Shown here piece by piece: positions 6,804 to 13,661 of a DNA stretch of 15,160 nt. The translations under genes were made by a program, and so were the position numbers. Each line of letters starts with the position of its first letter. Positions within the stretch are counted from its first letter, which is position 1. The notes below the pieces were generated by a model. The model was given only the letters and a program-made list of their open reading frames with translations, was not told where the DNA came from and did not search any database. The DNA is from Chloroflexota bacterium (GTDB lineage Bacteria; Chloroflexota; Dehalococcoidia; SAR202; UBA11138), in the NCBI GenBank assembly GCA_022566975.1, contig JADFHV010000015.1, positions 1 through 15,160 on the forward strand, written 5' to 3'.

Positions 6804-8033
6804 CTAACAGGCGATGGATCGTCCCCTGGGAATGGGGTCGTCTTTATTGGTGAGGTGTACCCATATCTCGTCCGGGTTCCCGTTGGACTTGATCCTCAGA
6901 GAGCGAATGGAGTGGTCTTTTGCCGCGAAGTAGATGTGACCATCCTTTTCGACCAACGGCGTCCTGACCTTTTCTCCGAGGTTACACGCGTCAAGCTGGG
7001 CTCCATCCCTGAGCCTGGCCAGCCTGATCCGACCGTCGTTGGATGGGATAGCGACCATGTCGAAGACGACCGCCGGCGAGCCTACGATGGCCCCCTCGGT
7101 CTCGACAGTCCATCGGAGGGCGCCCGTACCGGCGTCCAGCGCGTACAGGTTACCGTCGAGGGATGGGGCCAGCACGATCCCTCCGCTTACGATGGCCTCG
7201 CCCCAGAACCAGCTGTTCGCCCCTTCGAACCGCCACTCCACAACGCCCGACGCCGCATTTAAGGCGTAGAAGACGCTATCGAGGGAGCCGATGTATATGC
7301 GGCCTTCTGCATGCGCCGGCGCAGCGACGACTGCACCGTCGGTGCGGTACCGCCAGAGCTCGGTACCGTCCTCGAGGCTAACGGCGTAGACGTTCTTGTC
7401 CATCGAACCGAAGTAGACGACGCCGTTCCCGACGACGGGCGTGGACCAGACCTTGTCACCCGTGCGAAACCTCCACACCTCGGCCCGTGCGTCGACGTCA
7501 TACGCGTAGAGGTAGCCGTCGGATGACGCGACGAGCAGGAGTCCCTCTGCCACAACCGGGGTGGCCACAATGGGATCAACGTCATCGTCCACGCCCCGCC
7601 CGACGCGCTCCTGCCAGAGCAGCTTCGGCTGACGGGGAAATTCAGGGTCGCCCTCGCGGGAGAGGGCGTACAGATAGCCGTCGTACCCACCAACGTAGAC
7701 CACGTCTTCGAACACCGCGGGCGTACCGTAGACCGCCCGGAACTGCTCGTCTCCCCTGAGCTCGAACTCCCAGATGATCTCGCCAAGCTCCCTGCCTCCC
7801 TCCGGCACCATCTCTCCGTCCTCTGCTCTCCCTAAGTAGATCGCCCTCACCGTGCCTTCACGCGTGCCTATGTATAACGCGTCGTCGGAAACCGCCGCCC
7901 CGGACCAGCCCTCTGGGTTGCCTATGGTGGAGCATGCCGCCAGCATGGCCGGCAGAAGCAGCACGACCATGACTAACGAATACCGGATGGGGTGAAGGGA
8001 GCGCGGTCGCCTAGGGGACTGGATCATATCCAC
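6804..8033 (-). CDS. PQQ-like beta-propeller lipoprotein
   Basis: This 409-residue protein is probably exported and lipid-anchored. A hydrophobic segment (about 18-33) ends in the lipobox LAAC with Cys34. The rest is a chain of seven to eight PQQ-like propeller repeats. These show the recurring pattern TPVV...G-VYFGS-D--VYA-(D)---G---W, for example VVYFGSMDKNVYAVSLEDGT and RIYIGSLDSVFYALNAASG. Such propellers scaffold proteins or bind ligands; BamB is the best-known relative but works in the outer membrane, and nothing else here suggests a diderm cell. The start is GTG at 8031-8033 or ATG at 8025-8027. Either way it overlaps the end of yidD (23 or 17 nt), so it belongs to the operon. Its place between yidD and yidC suggests a role in membrane-protein or surface assembly, which is inference. 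Confidence 0.88.
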   Translation of the reverse strand: MDMIQSPRRPRSLHPIRYSLVMVVLLLPAMLAACSTIGNPEGWSGAAVSDDALYIGTREGTVRAIYLGRAEDGEMVPEGGRELGEIIWEFELRGDEQFRAVYGTPAVFEDVVYVGGYDGYLYALSREGDPEFPRQPKLLWQERVGRGVDDDVDPIVATPVVAEGLLLVASSDGYLYAYDVDARAEVWRFRTGDKVWSTPVVGNGVVYFGSMDKNVYAVSLEDGTELWRYRTDGAVVAAPAHAEGRIYIGSLDSVFYALNAASGVVEWRFEGANSWFWGEAIVSGGIVLAPSLDGNLYALDAGTGALRWTVETEGAIVGSPAVVFDMVAIPSNDGRIRLARLRDGAQLDACNLGEKVRTPLVEKDGHIYFAAKDHSIRSLRIKSNGNPDEIWVHLTNKDDPIPRGRSIAC

Positions 8034-8220
8034 GCGTGCCCAGAGGCCGGCAGCGGCCCAGGCGCTTGAGGGCGAGCCGGGTGCCCTTGAGCGCGCCGTA
8101 CCTTGAGACGGCCTCGTGGGCGTAGTTAGAGCAAGACGGTGCGTGACGGCAATACCCTTTCCAGTAGGGCGATACGATCGCCTGATAAAGCCGTATTACG
8201 CCGAGGGCGAGCTTTCGCAT
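8011..8220 (-). CDS. yidD: Membrane protein insertion efficiency factor YidD
   Basis: This 69-residue small basic protein assists YidC-dependent membrane insertion. The family signature is complete. An N-terminal amphipathic helix (LGVIRLYQAIVSP) leads into CRHAPSCSNYA (24-34, Cys24 and Cys30), then ALKGTRLALKRLGRCRP (Cys57) and the terminal GYDPVP. Its ATG shares one base with the rnpA stop (TGATG), so the two are probably translationally coupled. The 3' end overlaps the start of the propeller lipoprotein gene. Confidence 0.97.
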   Translation of the reverse strand: MRKLALGVIRLYQAIVSPYWKGYCRHAPSCSNYAHEAVSRYGALKGTRLALKRLGRCRPLGTRGYDPVP

Positions 8221-8588
8221 CAGTCGCTGCTGGGAGGAGAGACAGGGCCCGGGAGATCGTCGCCCAGTAGACCCGACCGGCGCAAGAGCGTCGTCAATGA
8301 ACGCCTGAGCTGGCGAAAGTCCGCGGAGGCCGCGTCCCTACGCGCCACGAAAACCAGGTCCCAGCCGCTCCGTACCGGCGTGAGGCGCGCCGCTTCTCTG
8401 ACCCTTCGTCTCACCTTGTTTCGTACCACCGCTTTCCCAACCCTCTTCCCCACCGAGAAACCAAACCGGGCGACATCCAGGCCATTCCGCCTCGCTATGA
8501 GCACCAAGAGGTTGTCAGACCAGCTCTCTCCCTCGCGTCTCGCAGCCGCAAAGTCCGTAGCCTTGGTCAGGCGCTGGTCTTTGTTCAT
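8220..8588 (-). CDS. rnpA: Ribonuclease P protein component
   Basis: This 122-residue basic protein subunit of RNase P helps the RNA subunit remove 5' leaders from pre-tRNAs. The start MNKDQRLTKATDF is typical of the family, as is FGFSVGKRVGKAVVRNKVRRRVRE (43-66), which contains the RNA-binding RNR motif. WDLVFVARR (76-84) is the conserved late strand. The length is slightly above the usual 110-120 because of a short Pro/Ser-rich tail. The gene lies 34 nt after rpmH, in the arrangement seen across bacteria. Confidence 0.97.
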   Translation of the reverse strand: MNKDQRLTKATDFAAARREGESWSDNLLVLIARRNGLDVARFGFSVGKRVGKAVVRNKVRRRVREAARLTPVRSGWDLVFVARRDAASADFRQLRRSLTTLLRRSGLLGDDLPGPVSPPSSD

Positions 8589-8622
8589 CAGCCGCCGGGC
8601 ACGAGAAGGGGGAGTGCTCGCC

Positions 8623-8760
8623 TCAGACCGTAAGCCTGGCGCGTCCCTTGAACATGCGTCGCTTCAGGACGTTACGGCCGTTGCGGGTACTCATACGTGA
8701 TCGGAAGCCGTGGACTCGGCTCCGACGTCGCTTGCGTGGTTGATAGGTTCGTTTGGGCAT
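8623..8760 (-). CDS. rpmH: 50S ribosomal protein L34
   Basis: This 45-residue protein is a component of the large ribosomal subunit. The minus-strand reading is [20 protein letters not shown] followed by [15 protein letters not shown], then [10 protein letters not shown]. This matches the L34 family from end to end, including the HGFR-R---GR-VL--RR core. The ATG at 8758-8760 is preceded by only a weak purine stretch (ACAGG) and lies about 16 nt from the predicted transcription start. It is the first gene of the rnpA-yidD-yidC-jag operon. No dnaA gene or DnaA-box cluster adjoins it, unlike the classical origin-proximal arrangement. Confidence 0.97.
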   Translation of the reverse strand: MPKRTYQPRKRRRSRVHGFRSRMSTRNGRNVLKRRMFKGRARLTV

Positions 8761-8766
8761 AAACCT

Positions 8767-8782
8767 GTTCCAAATATGGAAC
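8767..8782. promoter_or_regulatory. Perfect inverted repeat over the rpmH transcription start (operator candidate)
   Basis: GTTCCAAATATGGAAC is a 6-bp inverted repeat with a 4-nt centre. It begins 1 nt downstream of the -10 hexamer and spans the predicted +1. A repressor bound here would block initiation. Alternatively the 5' end of the transcript could fold as a small hairpin just ahead of the rpmH start. The half-site orientation (GTTC...GAAC) is opposite to the Gram-positive LexA box (GAAC-N4-GTTC). I do not recognise the regulator. Confidence 0.55.
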
Positions 8783-8783
8783 G

Positions 8784-8813
8784 ATTATACTTACAGCGCA
8801 AGAGGGGTGTCAA
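8784..8813 (-). promoter_or_regulatory. Sigma-70-type promoter of the rpmH operon
   Basis: On the minus strand TTGACA (8808-8813) and TATAAT (8784-8789) are both perfect consensus hexamers with an 18-nt spacer. The predicted start is near 8776, which leaves a leader of about 16 nt before rpmH. Such a strong promoter suits a ribosomal protein operon. Confidence 0.85.
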
Positions 8814-8847
8814 TTTCCTCGGACGACCTGAGCGTCCGCTCGGCACC

Positions 8848-8876
8848 TTGACACAGGCGTAGGCGCCCCGTACCCT
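8848..8876 (+). promoter_or_regulatory. Possible promoter of the metallo-beta-lactamase-fold gene
   Basis: TTGACA (8848-8853) is followed after 17 nt by TACCCT (8871-8876), which keeps the key T, A and T of the -10 element. Transcription would start near 8883 and leave a leader of about 100 nt containing the palindrome at 8905-8931. It diverges from the rpmH promoter. Confidence 0.45.
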
Positions 8877-8904
8877 CCCGTGGCGGTCGAGCCTCCGCGG
8901 CTGT

Positions 8905-8931
8905 GGGCAGACACGTAGGTCTGCCCCTACG
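8905..8931. repeat. Dispersed palindromic repeat, copy B (well preserved)
   Basis: GGGCAGAC and GTCTGCCC form a perfect 8-bp stem with a 6-nt loop, followed by CTACG. It matches 20 of 27 positions of the element at 4126-4152. It lies between the divergent rpmH and hydrolase genes, in the predicted leader of the latter. Confidence 0.6.
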
Positions 8932-8982
8932 CATCGATGAAAGCGCCCCAGTGCCCGCGCCTTTGCGGCAAGGAGAATCCCC

Positions 8983-9747
8983 GTGGCGAACCTCGACGTC
9001 TTGACCTACGGCTTCTCTTTCGTGTCAGACCAGGGTGGTCTCGGCTGGTCCACTATATCCCTGCTGTCCGTTGGTGACAGACGAATGCTCATCGACACAG
9101 GGCCCGCGTCCCGACGTGCAAATCTCGTCAGGGCGCTGGCGGACCGCTCGCTGGAGCCCGAGGACATAGATACGGTCATCCTCACCCACCTGCACTGGGA
9201 CCACTGCCAGAACACGGACCTGTTCAGGAACGCCCGCATCGTGCTCCACCCAACTGAGCTGGACTATGCCAGAAACCCGAACCGGGGCGATCGAAGCGCC
9301 GCGTGGTACATCGCGGATATGCTGGGCAAGATGAAGGTCGAGCCCGTGTCGGACGGCGACACGATAGCCGAGGGCGTCTCTGTTGTGGACACGCCGGGGC
9401 ACACCAAGGGCCACATCAGCGTCCTGCTGGAGACCGATGGGGATAAGGTGCTGGTCGCTGGAGACGCGCTTCCGGACAGCGGTACCGTGAGGCGCCGGCT
9501 GCCATACAACGTCTTCTGGGACGTGAAGGACGCGGCTGAGAGCGTCGAGAAAATGCTGGACACGTCGCAGGTCTTTTATCCGGGCCACGACCGGCCGTTC
9601 CGGCTGGACGGAGAGGAGATAAGCTATCTTCACGGGCCGAGCACCGTGGAGGTGACCGACAGCAACGAGGGTGGGGGCGCGACGGCGCTGACTTTCAGGG
9701 TCATCGCCAAGAGAGAGGTCAACATCGACCCGGTGCAGAAGGCCTAG
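8983..9747 (+). CDS. Metallo-beta-lactamase-fold hydrolase (lactonase-like)
   Basis: This 254-residue cytosolic hydrolase should use two metal ions. The metal-binding set is complete: THLHWDH gives His69, His71, Asp73 and His74; DTPGHTKGH gives His140; VAGDAL gives Asp161; YPGHDRPF gives His202. This arrangement, with a GHD motif at the end, is like that of N-acyl-homoserine lactone lactonases and related MBL-fold hydrolases. The substrate cannot be fixed from sequence. I chose GTG at 8983 because AAGGAG lies 7 nt upstream. A run of Gly and acidic residues (about 224-233) interrupts the usual C-terminus. The next gene on this strand is DAHP synthase, but it has its own promoter, so a functional link is doubtful. 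Confidence 0.9.
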   Translation: MANLDVLTYGFSFVSDQGGLGWSTISLLSVGDRRMLIDTGPASRRANLVRALADRSLEPEDIDTVILTHLHWDHCQNTDLFRNARIVLHPTELDYARNPNRGDRSAAWYIADMLGKMKVEPVSDGDTIAEGVSVVDTPGHTKGHISVLLETDGDKVLVAGDALPDSGTVRRRLPYNVFWDVKDAAESVEKMLDTSQVFYPGHDRPFRLDGEEISYLHGPSTVEVTDSNEGGGATALTFRVIAKREVNIDPVQKA

Positions 9748-9837
9748 GGCACGCCCAACGCCGCGCCGGGTCTTGCATGGCCGGGACGCCGGGCGCGGCC
9801 TGGGACCACGAAGCGGGGAACGACACCTTGAGCAAAC

Positions 9838-9866
9838 TTGACAGCGGGGCGGCGCCGCCCTATTAT
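9838..9866 (+). promoter_or_regulatory. Sigma-70-type promoter of the DAHP synthase transcript
   Basis: TTGACA (9838-9843) and TATTAT (9861-9866) are spaced by an ideal 17 nt. The predicted start is near 9873, only about 3 nt before the GTG of the leader peptide. Confidence 0.75.
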
Positions 9867-9875
9867 TCGACCGTT

Positions 9876-9962
9876 GTGAGCAAGATACATCTACAAGAGT
9901 GGCGGAGGCCGTATCCCTATTTTACCGGCGTAAAGGCTGCCGGTGAAGTCTTGGTGTACTAG
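9876..9962 (+). CDS. Putative leader peptide with aromatic codons (transcription attenuation)
   Basis: This is a 28-codon reading frame just after the predicted transcription start, so it would be translated as a leaderless or nearly leaderless message from GTG. It reads MSKIHLQEWRRPYPYFTG, then VKAAGEVLVY and a TAG stop. Aromatic codons cluster: Trp at 9900, then Tyr-Pro-Tyr-Phe at 9912-9923, and a last Tyr just before the stop. The peptide ends 33 nt before a strong terminator and 117 nt before the gene for the first enzyme of aromatic amino acid synthesis. The frame stays open upstream of the promoter, so open length alone is not evidence; position, composition and RNA folding are. No homologue is recognised. 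Confidence 0.55.
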   Translation: MSKIHLQEWRRPYPYFTGVKAAGEVLVY

Positions 9963-10026
9963 ACCGCGTCGACATAAGAGTAACCCCAGAAACCAAGACC
10001 CCAGCCGGCGGCGGCTGGGGTCTTTT
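9924..10026 (+). terminator. Attenuator: pause hairpin, antiterminator and intrinsic terminator
   Basis: Four segments can pair in alternative ways. Segments 1 and 2: ACCGGC (9924-9929) with GCCGGT (9939-9944), right after the Tyr-Pro-Tyr-Phe codons. Segments 2 and 3: GGCTG (9935-9939) with CAGCC (10002-10006), and GTCTT (9948-9952) with AAGAC (9995-9999). Segments 3 and 4: AAGACCCCAGCC (9995-10006) with GGCTGGGGTCTT (10013-10024), a perfect 12-bp stem with a 6-nt loop ending in TTTT (10023-10026). A ribosome stalled on the aromatic codons would cover segment 1 and free segment 2 to pair with 3, so the terminator would not form. A ribosome reaching the stop codon would cover part of segment 2 and let the terminator form. 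Confidence 0.68.
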
Positions 10027-10079
10027 CGTGTTCAGGTACGGCGCACAGGAGAACGAGAGGATAAGACGGAGAGTTAGAG

Positions 10080-11138
10080 ATGGTCGAGACCAAGAGCCCG
10101 CAGGTATACAACGTACGAGTACAGAGCATCAAGCCGCTGCCTCCCCCGTCGGAATACTGGAGGAAATACCCGAGCAGCGAAGCGGTCCAGAGACAGGTTG
10201 CCCGACACCGCCTCGAGATCGAGCGGATCATCGCGGGGGAAGACGAGCGGATGCTCATGATCGTCGGGCCCTGCTCGGTCCACGATCCGAAGGCCTGCCT
10301 GGAGTATGCAGGGCTGCTCGCAGGGCTGGCCGAAGACGTGAAGGACCGGATCCTCATCGCCATGAGGGTCTATTTCGAGAAGCCGCGGACGACCCTGGGC
10401 TGGAAGGGCTACATCAACGACCCGACCTTGAACGGCGACCATGATGTGGAGACCGGCATGGGTCTGGCCCGGCAGTTTCTTCTGAAGGTGTGCGGAGCCG
10501 GCCTTCCGGCCGCGATGGAGTTCCTGGAGCCGTTCACACCCCAGTACCTTGGCGACCTGGTCTCCTGGGGCGCCATCGGGGCCCGCACTACCGAGAGCCA
10601 GACCCACAGGCTGATGGCGAGCGGCCTCAGCATGGCCATCGGCTTCAAGAACGGTACCGGCGGGACGGTCGACATCGCCGTGGACGGGATAGTTACAGCG
10701 AGATCGGAGCACGTTTTTCTCGGCATCGACGACAATGGCGCCGCTTCGCTGGTGAAGACGACCGGCAATCCGGCTGGGCACCTGATCCTGCGGGGCGGCA
10801 AGACGGGGCCCAACTATGACGCCGAGTCGATAGCTTCCGCGCAGCGCAAGCTGGAGGAGCGGGGCCTGAAGCCGAACCTGATCGTCGACTGCTCTCACGG
10901 GAACTCGGGCAAGGACCACAAGATACAGTCTAGGGTGTTGAGGGACCTCGTCCAACAGAGGCTGAACAATGGCGGGGTCGTGGGTCTAATGCTGGAGAGC
11001 CATCTAGGCGAGGGCAACCAGACCCTAGGAGCCGATCGCTCGAAGCTCAGGTACGGTGTCTCGATCACGGACGCGTGCATCGGCTGGGACGAGACGGACA
11101 GCGTCATCCGGGACGCCCACAGGCAGCTGGGAGGCTAA
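10080..11138 (+). CDS. 3-Deoxy-7-phosphoheptulonate (DAHP) synthase, type I, AroF/AroG/AroH-like
   Basis: This 352-residue enzyme condenses phosphoenolpyruvate with erythrose 4-phosphate, the first step of the shikimate pathway. It resembles the E. coli AroF/G/H group along its whole length. Metal ligands match Cys65 (GPCSVHDP), His273 (DCSHGNSGKDH), Glu306 (MLESHLGEGNQ) and Asp331 (GVSITDACIGW). Substrate-binding segments are YFEKPRTTLGWKGYINDP (98-115) and GARTTESQTHR (168-178). The N-terminal extension and the segments near 142-185 are those that bind feedback inhibitors in E. coli AroG, but which amino acid inhibits cannot be said. The ATG is preceded by GGAGAG at a 6-nt distance. The leader suggests attenuation by aromatic amino acid supply. 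The gene ends 5 nt from the convergent comEC stop. Confidence 0.96.
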   Translation: MVETKSPQVYNVRVQSIKPLPPPSEYWRKYPSSEAVQRQVARHRLEIERIIAGEDERMLMIVGPCSVHDPKACLEYAGLLAGLAEDVKDRILIAMRVYFEKPRTTLGWKGYINDPTLNGDHDVETGMGLARQFLLKVCGAGLPAAMEFLEPFTPQYLGDLVSWGAIGARTTESQTHRLMASGLSMAIGFKNGTGGTVDIAVDGIVTARSEHVFLGIDDNGAASLVKTTGNPAGHLILRGGKTGPNYDAESIASAQRKLEERGLKPNLIVDCSHGNSGKDHKIQSRVLRDLVQQRLNNGGVVGLMLESHLGEGNQTLGADRSKLRYGVSITDACIGWDETDSVIRDAHRQLGG

Positions 11139-11143
11139 CAAAG

Positions 11144-13582
11144 TCAGCGCTCGGTCTTGACTCTGAGGCTTTTGCCGTCGGTGATGAACTCGATGGTGCC
11201 CCGGTCCTGAGTGGTAAAGAGTAGTTGCTCAGGGACGTGCCGACGAAGCCCCTCGATGACCTCGGCGTGGGGATGGCCGAACCCGTTGTCCGCGCCTACC
11301 GAGATCACGGCTACCGCCGGGCTGACCGCTTCGATGAAATCGCGCCGGGACGAAGTACGGCTGCCGTGGTGGGCTACCTTTAGCACGTCGCTGTCTAGCG
11401 ACCCTTGCCGAGCTACGAGCGCGCCTTCGGCCTCGTTGAACATGTCTGCGGACAGGAAAAAGCTAACGTCCCCATAGACCAGCCTCATAGCTACGGACGC
11501 GTTGTTTACATCGGACGACGTGCCTCGGAGCAGCCGGTCCTCAGGGCTGACCACCTCCAGGTAGGCGCCGTCGCCCAGCGGTATTAGCTGGCCGGCCAGC
11601 GCCTCCGTGACACGAGCGCCCTCCCGCTCGACGGCGCGACGCCAGGCCTCATAGGACGTGCTTACGTGCTCGACACGGCGCTCGACTATCTGCTCGATCT
11701 TGTACCTGTCCAGCACTTCAATGAGCCCATTGACGTGGTCGCTATGGGCGTGGGTCAAGACCACCATCTCGATGGTCCGGTCCCGAAAGGGCATTACGCG
11801 CCCCAGAAACCGGACCGCGTCCAGAGGGCCGGGGCCGCCATCGATCAGGACCTGATGACCGCCCGGCGTGGAGATGAAGATGGCGTCACCCTGCCCTACG
11901 TCGATGAAGGCGACGCGGAGGCCACGGTCCCGCTGGGTGAGGGCGGCGATCCATAGAAGGGCGGCCACCGAAGCCACGGCGACGATGAGCGGCCATCGAA
12001 CGCCTGCAGGGATGCGGGGAAGAGCGAGAGCGAAAGTCGACGCTGCTCTGGCCGAGCGGACGGCCACCGGACTGAGCGCTCGTCGCAGGAGCACCGCCGC
12101 CAACGCTCCGTAGTAGAGCCACACCAGCACCGGCGCCAATACTCCGGTGTCGAATGCTGTGACCGGGAGCCTCGCTACGACGCCGACGACTCCAGTGACA
12201 TACGCGGTGCTCGCCCAGGCGATCCAGCCCGCGGGCTCGGCCAGCGTGGTACTTGCCAGGCCTATAAGTCCGGTCGCGGCCTGGGAGACGAGCACGAGCG
12301 GGAGGGCGGGAAGCACCAGGACGGTCGCGGGAATCCCGACCAGGGAGACCCGCTGGAAGTAGAAGGCTACCAGGGGGATCGTGGCAACGGTCGCCGCGAC
12401 GCCGACGGCTACGGGGTATGCTATGGCTGAGAAGAGCCGGGCCGACGCACCTTCGAGTGGGACACGATCCTCGAATATGGTGCTCATCCGCTCGTAGATC
12501 GGGCCGGTAAGCAGGGCGATGCCCGCGACGGCGGTGAAGCTGAGCTGGAACGAGACGCTCCACAGGACGTTGGGATCGAGTGCCACCATCAGCGCCGCTG
12601 CCAGGCCTAAGGCTGGGAGGGCGCTGCGTGGACGTCCGAAAAGGAGGGCGGCCAGATAGACGGTGCCCATGATCGCCGCCCTGGTAGCCGATGGCGACAT
12701 GCCCGTCAGGAGCGCGTACGCCCAGACCAGCAGCAGCGGCACCAGAAGATAGAGTTGGCGTCGTCGGCCCAGTGCCCATGAGCCAAAGGCCAGGCCCAGG
12801 CCAAGGACGACGCCCACGTGGAGGCCGGAGATAGCCAGCACGTGGGAGGTCCCCGTCTCACGGAAGTCGTCCAGCAGCTCATCGTCCAGACCGTCACGAA
12901 GTCCCAGAAGCAGGGCCTGCCCGACCGCGGACTGAGGCTCTGGTAGCACGCGGGCCAGGGAGTCCGCGAGGCCCCGCCTCGCGCCGTACAGCCAGCGGCG
13001 GAAGGCCGTGCCACCGCCGTCGTCCAGAAGGGTCGCCGTCGGGAACTCCATCACCGAGCCTATGCCCTGCCGGGCCAGATATGCCGGATAGTCGAACTCC
13101 TCCAGCTCGGGGGGAGCCCCCAGAGCGCCCTCCAGCAACAGCCTGTCGCCGTAACGGAAGAGCGGCGCGTCACGCTGGCGGGCGAGCTGGGCAGGCGCCA
13201 TCAGGGTGACGAGGGCATCCCCCGACTCTTCGGCCCAGACATCGTCCGCACGGACGCGGTCCACGCGGAGCCGTAACCGTATCGCGGAGCCTGCGGCCTC
13301 CGGGTCGTCGACGACCACACCCTCGACCTCCAATTCGCCACGGCCGTGGTAGGGATCGAGAGCGGAGATGTCGCCGTCACCGATAGAGGCCACCCGTAGC
13401 ATGGCCAGGACCAACACGACCGAGAGGGTGGGCGGCAGCACGGAGCGGTGCGAGGCCGCGAAGGGGACAACCAGCAATAGGGCGGCAAGGAGGAACAGCA
13501 CAAGAGGAGGCGCCGGCACATCGAAGGTCACGGCGAGGTATGTTCCGGCGAGCCATGCGGAGGCCAGAAGGAGGAGCGTCAT
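11144..13582 (-). CDS. comEC: DNA internalisation competence protein ComEC/Rec2
   Basis: This 812-residue polytopic membrane protein forms the channel that takes single-stranded DNA into the cytoplasm during natural transformation. Domains follow the family order. Two or three N-terminal helices (1-62) are followed by the OB-like DUF4131 region (about 85-190). The Competence domain comes next, with its hallmark HVLAISGLHVGVV (247-259) and many helices up to about 555. The C-terminal metallo-beta-lactamase domain starts at VAFIDVGQGDAIFI. In it, THAHSDH gives His611, His613, Asp615 and His616, and VAHHGSRTSS is present, so the nuclease site looks intact. The length is normal for full-length ComEC. 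The ATG start has only a weak ribosome-binding site. The mscS-like gene ends 79 nt upstream, and comEA lies beyond it. Confidence 0.95.
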   Translation of the reverse strand: MTLLLLASAWLAGTYLAVTFDVPAPPLVLFLLAALLLVVPFAASHRSVLPPTLSVVLVLAMLRVASIGDGDISALDPYHGRGELEVEGVVVDDPEAAGSAIRLRLRVDRVRADDVWAEESGDALVTLMAPAQLARQRDAPLFRYGDRLLLEGALGAPPELEEFDYPAYLARQGIGSVMEFPTATLLDDGGGTAFRRWLYGARRGLADSLARVLPEPQSAVGQALLLGLRDGLDDELLDDFRETGTSHVLAISGLHVGVVLGLGLAFGSWALGRRRQLYLLVPLLLVWAYALLTGMSPSATRAAIMGTVYLAALLFGRPRSALPALGLAAALMVALDPNVLWSVSFQLSFTAVAGIALLTGPIYERMSTIFEDRVPLEGASARLFSAIAYPVAVGVAATVATIPLVAFYFQRVSLVGIPATVLVLPALPLVLVSQAATGLIGLASTTLAEPAGWIAWASTAYVTGVVGVVARLPVTAFDTGVLAPVLVWLYYGALAAVLLRRALSPVAVRSARAASTFALALPRIPAGVRWPLIVAVASVAALLWIAALTQRDRGLRVAFIDVGQGDAIFISTPGGHQVLIDGGPGPLDAVRFLGRVMPFRDRTIEMVVLTHAHSDHVNGLIEVLDRYKIEQIVERRVEHVSTSYEAWRRAVEREGARVTEALAGQLIPLGDGAYLEVVSPEDRLLRGTSSDVNNASVAMRLVYGDVSFFLSADMFNEAEGALVARQGSLDSDVLKVAHHGSRTSSRRDFIEAVSPAVAVISVGADNGFGHPHAEVIEGLRRHVPEQLLFTTQDRGTIEFITDGKSLRVKTER

Positions 13583-13661
13583 TGTCGGGGTCCCATGCTA
13601 CACCCCTGAGAGGAAGACAATAGCCCATCCGCAGCCCGGTGGTGCTGACGCCGAGGGCAGG

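Larger units (their letters stand above)
9748..10079 (+). other. 332-nt gap: attenuator leader of the DAHP synthase gene
   Basis: The first 90 nt hold a weak GC-rich inverted repeat (9760-9767 with 9792-9799, 24-nt loop, no T-run) and nothing else I recognise. The rest holds the DAHP synthase promoter, the aromatic leader peptide and the terminator/antiterminator described in separate entries. The last 53 nt (10027-10079) carry the ribosome-binding site. Confidence 0.65.

Noticed and set aside
6804..8033. Naming the propeller lipoprotein BamB
   Set aside because: The fold is similar, but there is no other sign of an outer membrane in the window, and PQQ-like propellers occur in many unrelated roles.
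8767..8782. LexA/SOS box at the rpmH promoter
   Set aside because: The half-sites are in the opposite order to the known Gram-positive box, and the spacing differs. The palindrome is real but its regulator is unknown.
9760..9799. Intrinsic terminator after the metallo-beta-lactamase-fold gene
   Set aside because: The 8-bp GC stem has a 24-nt loop and no T-run follows.
9777..9875. Upstream part of the 61-codon frame that contains the leader peptide
   Set aside because: It runs through the -35 and -10 elements, so it would not be on the transcript, and it has no ribosome-binding site.
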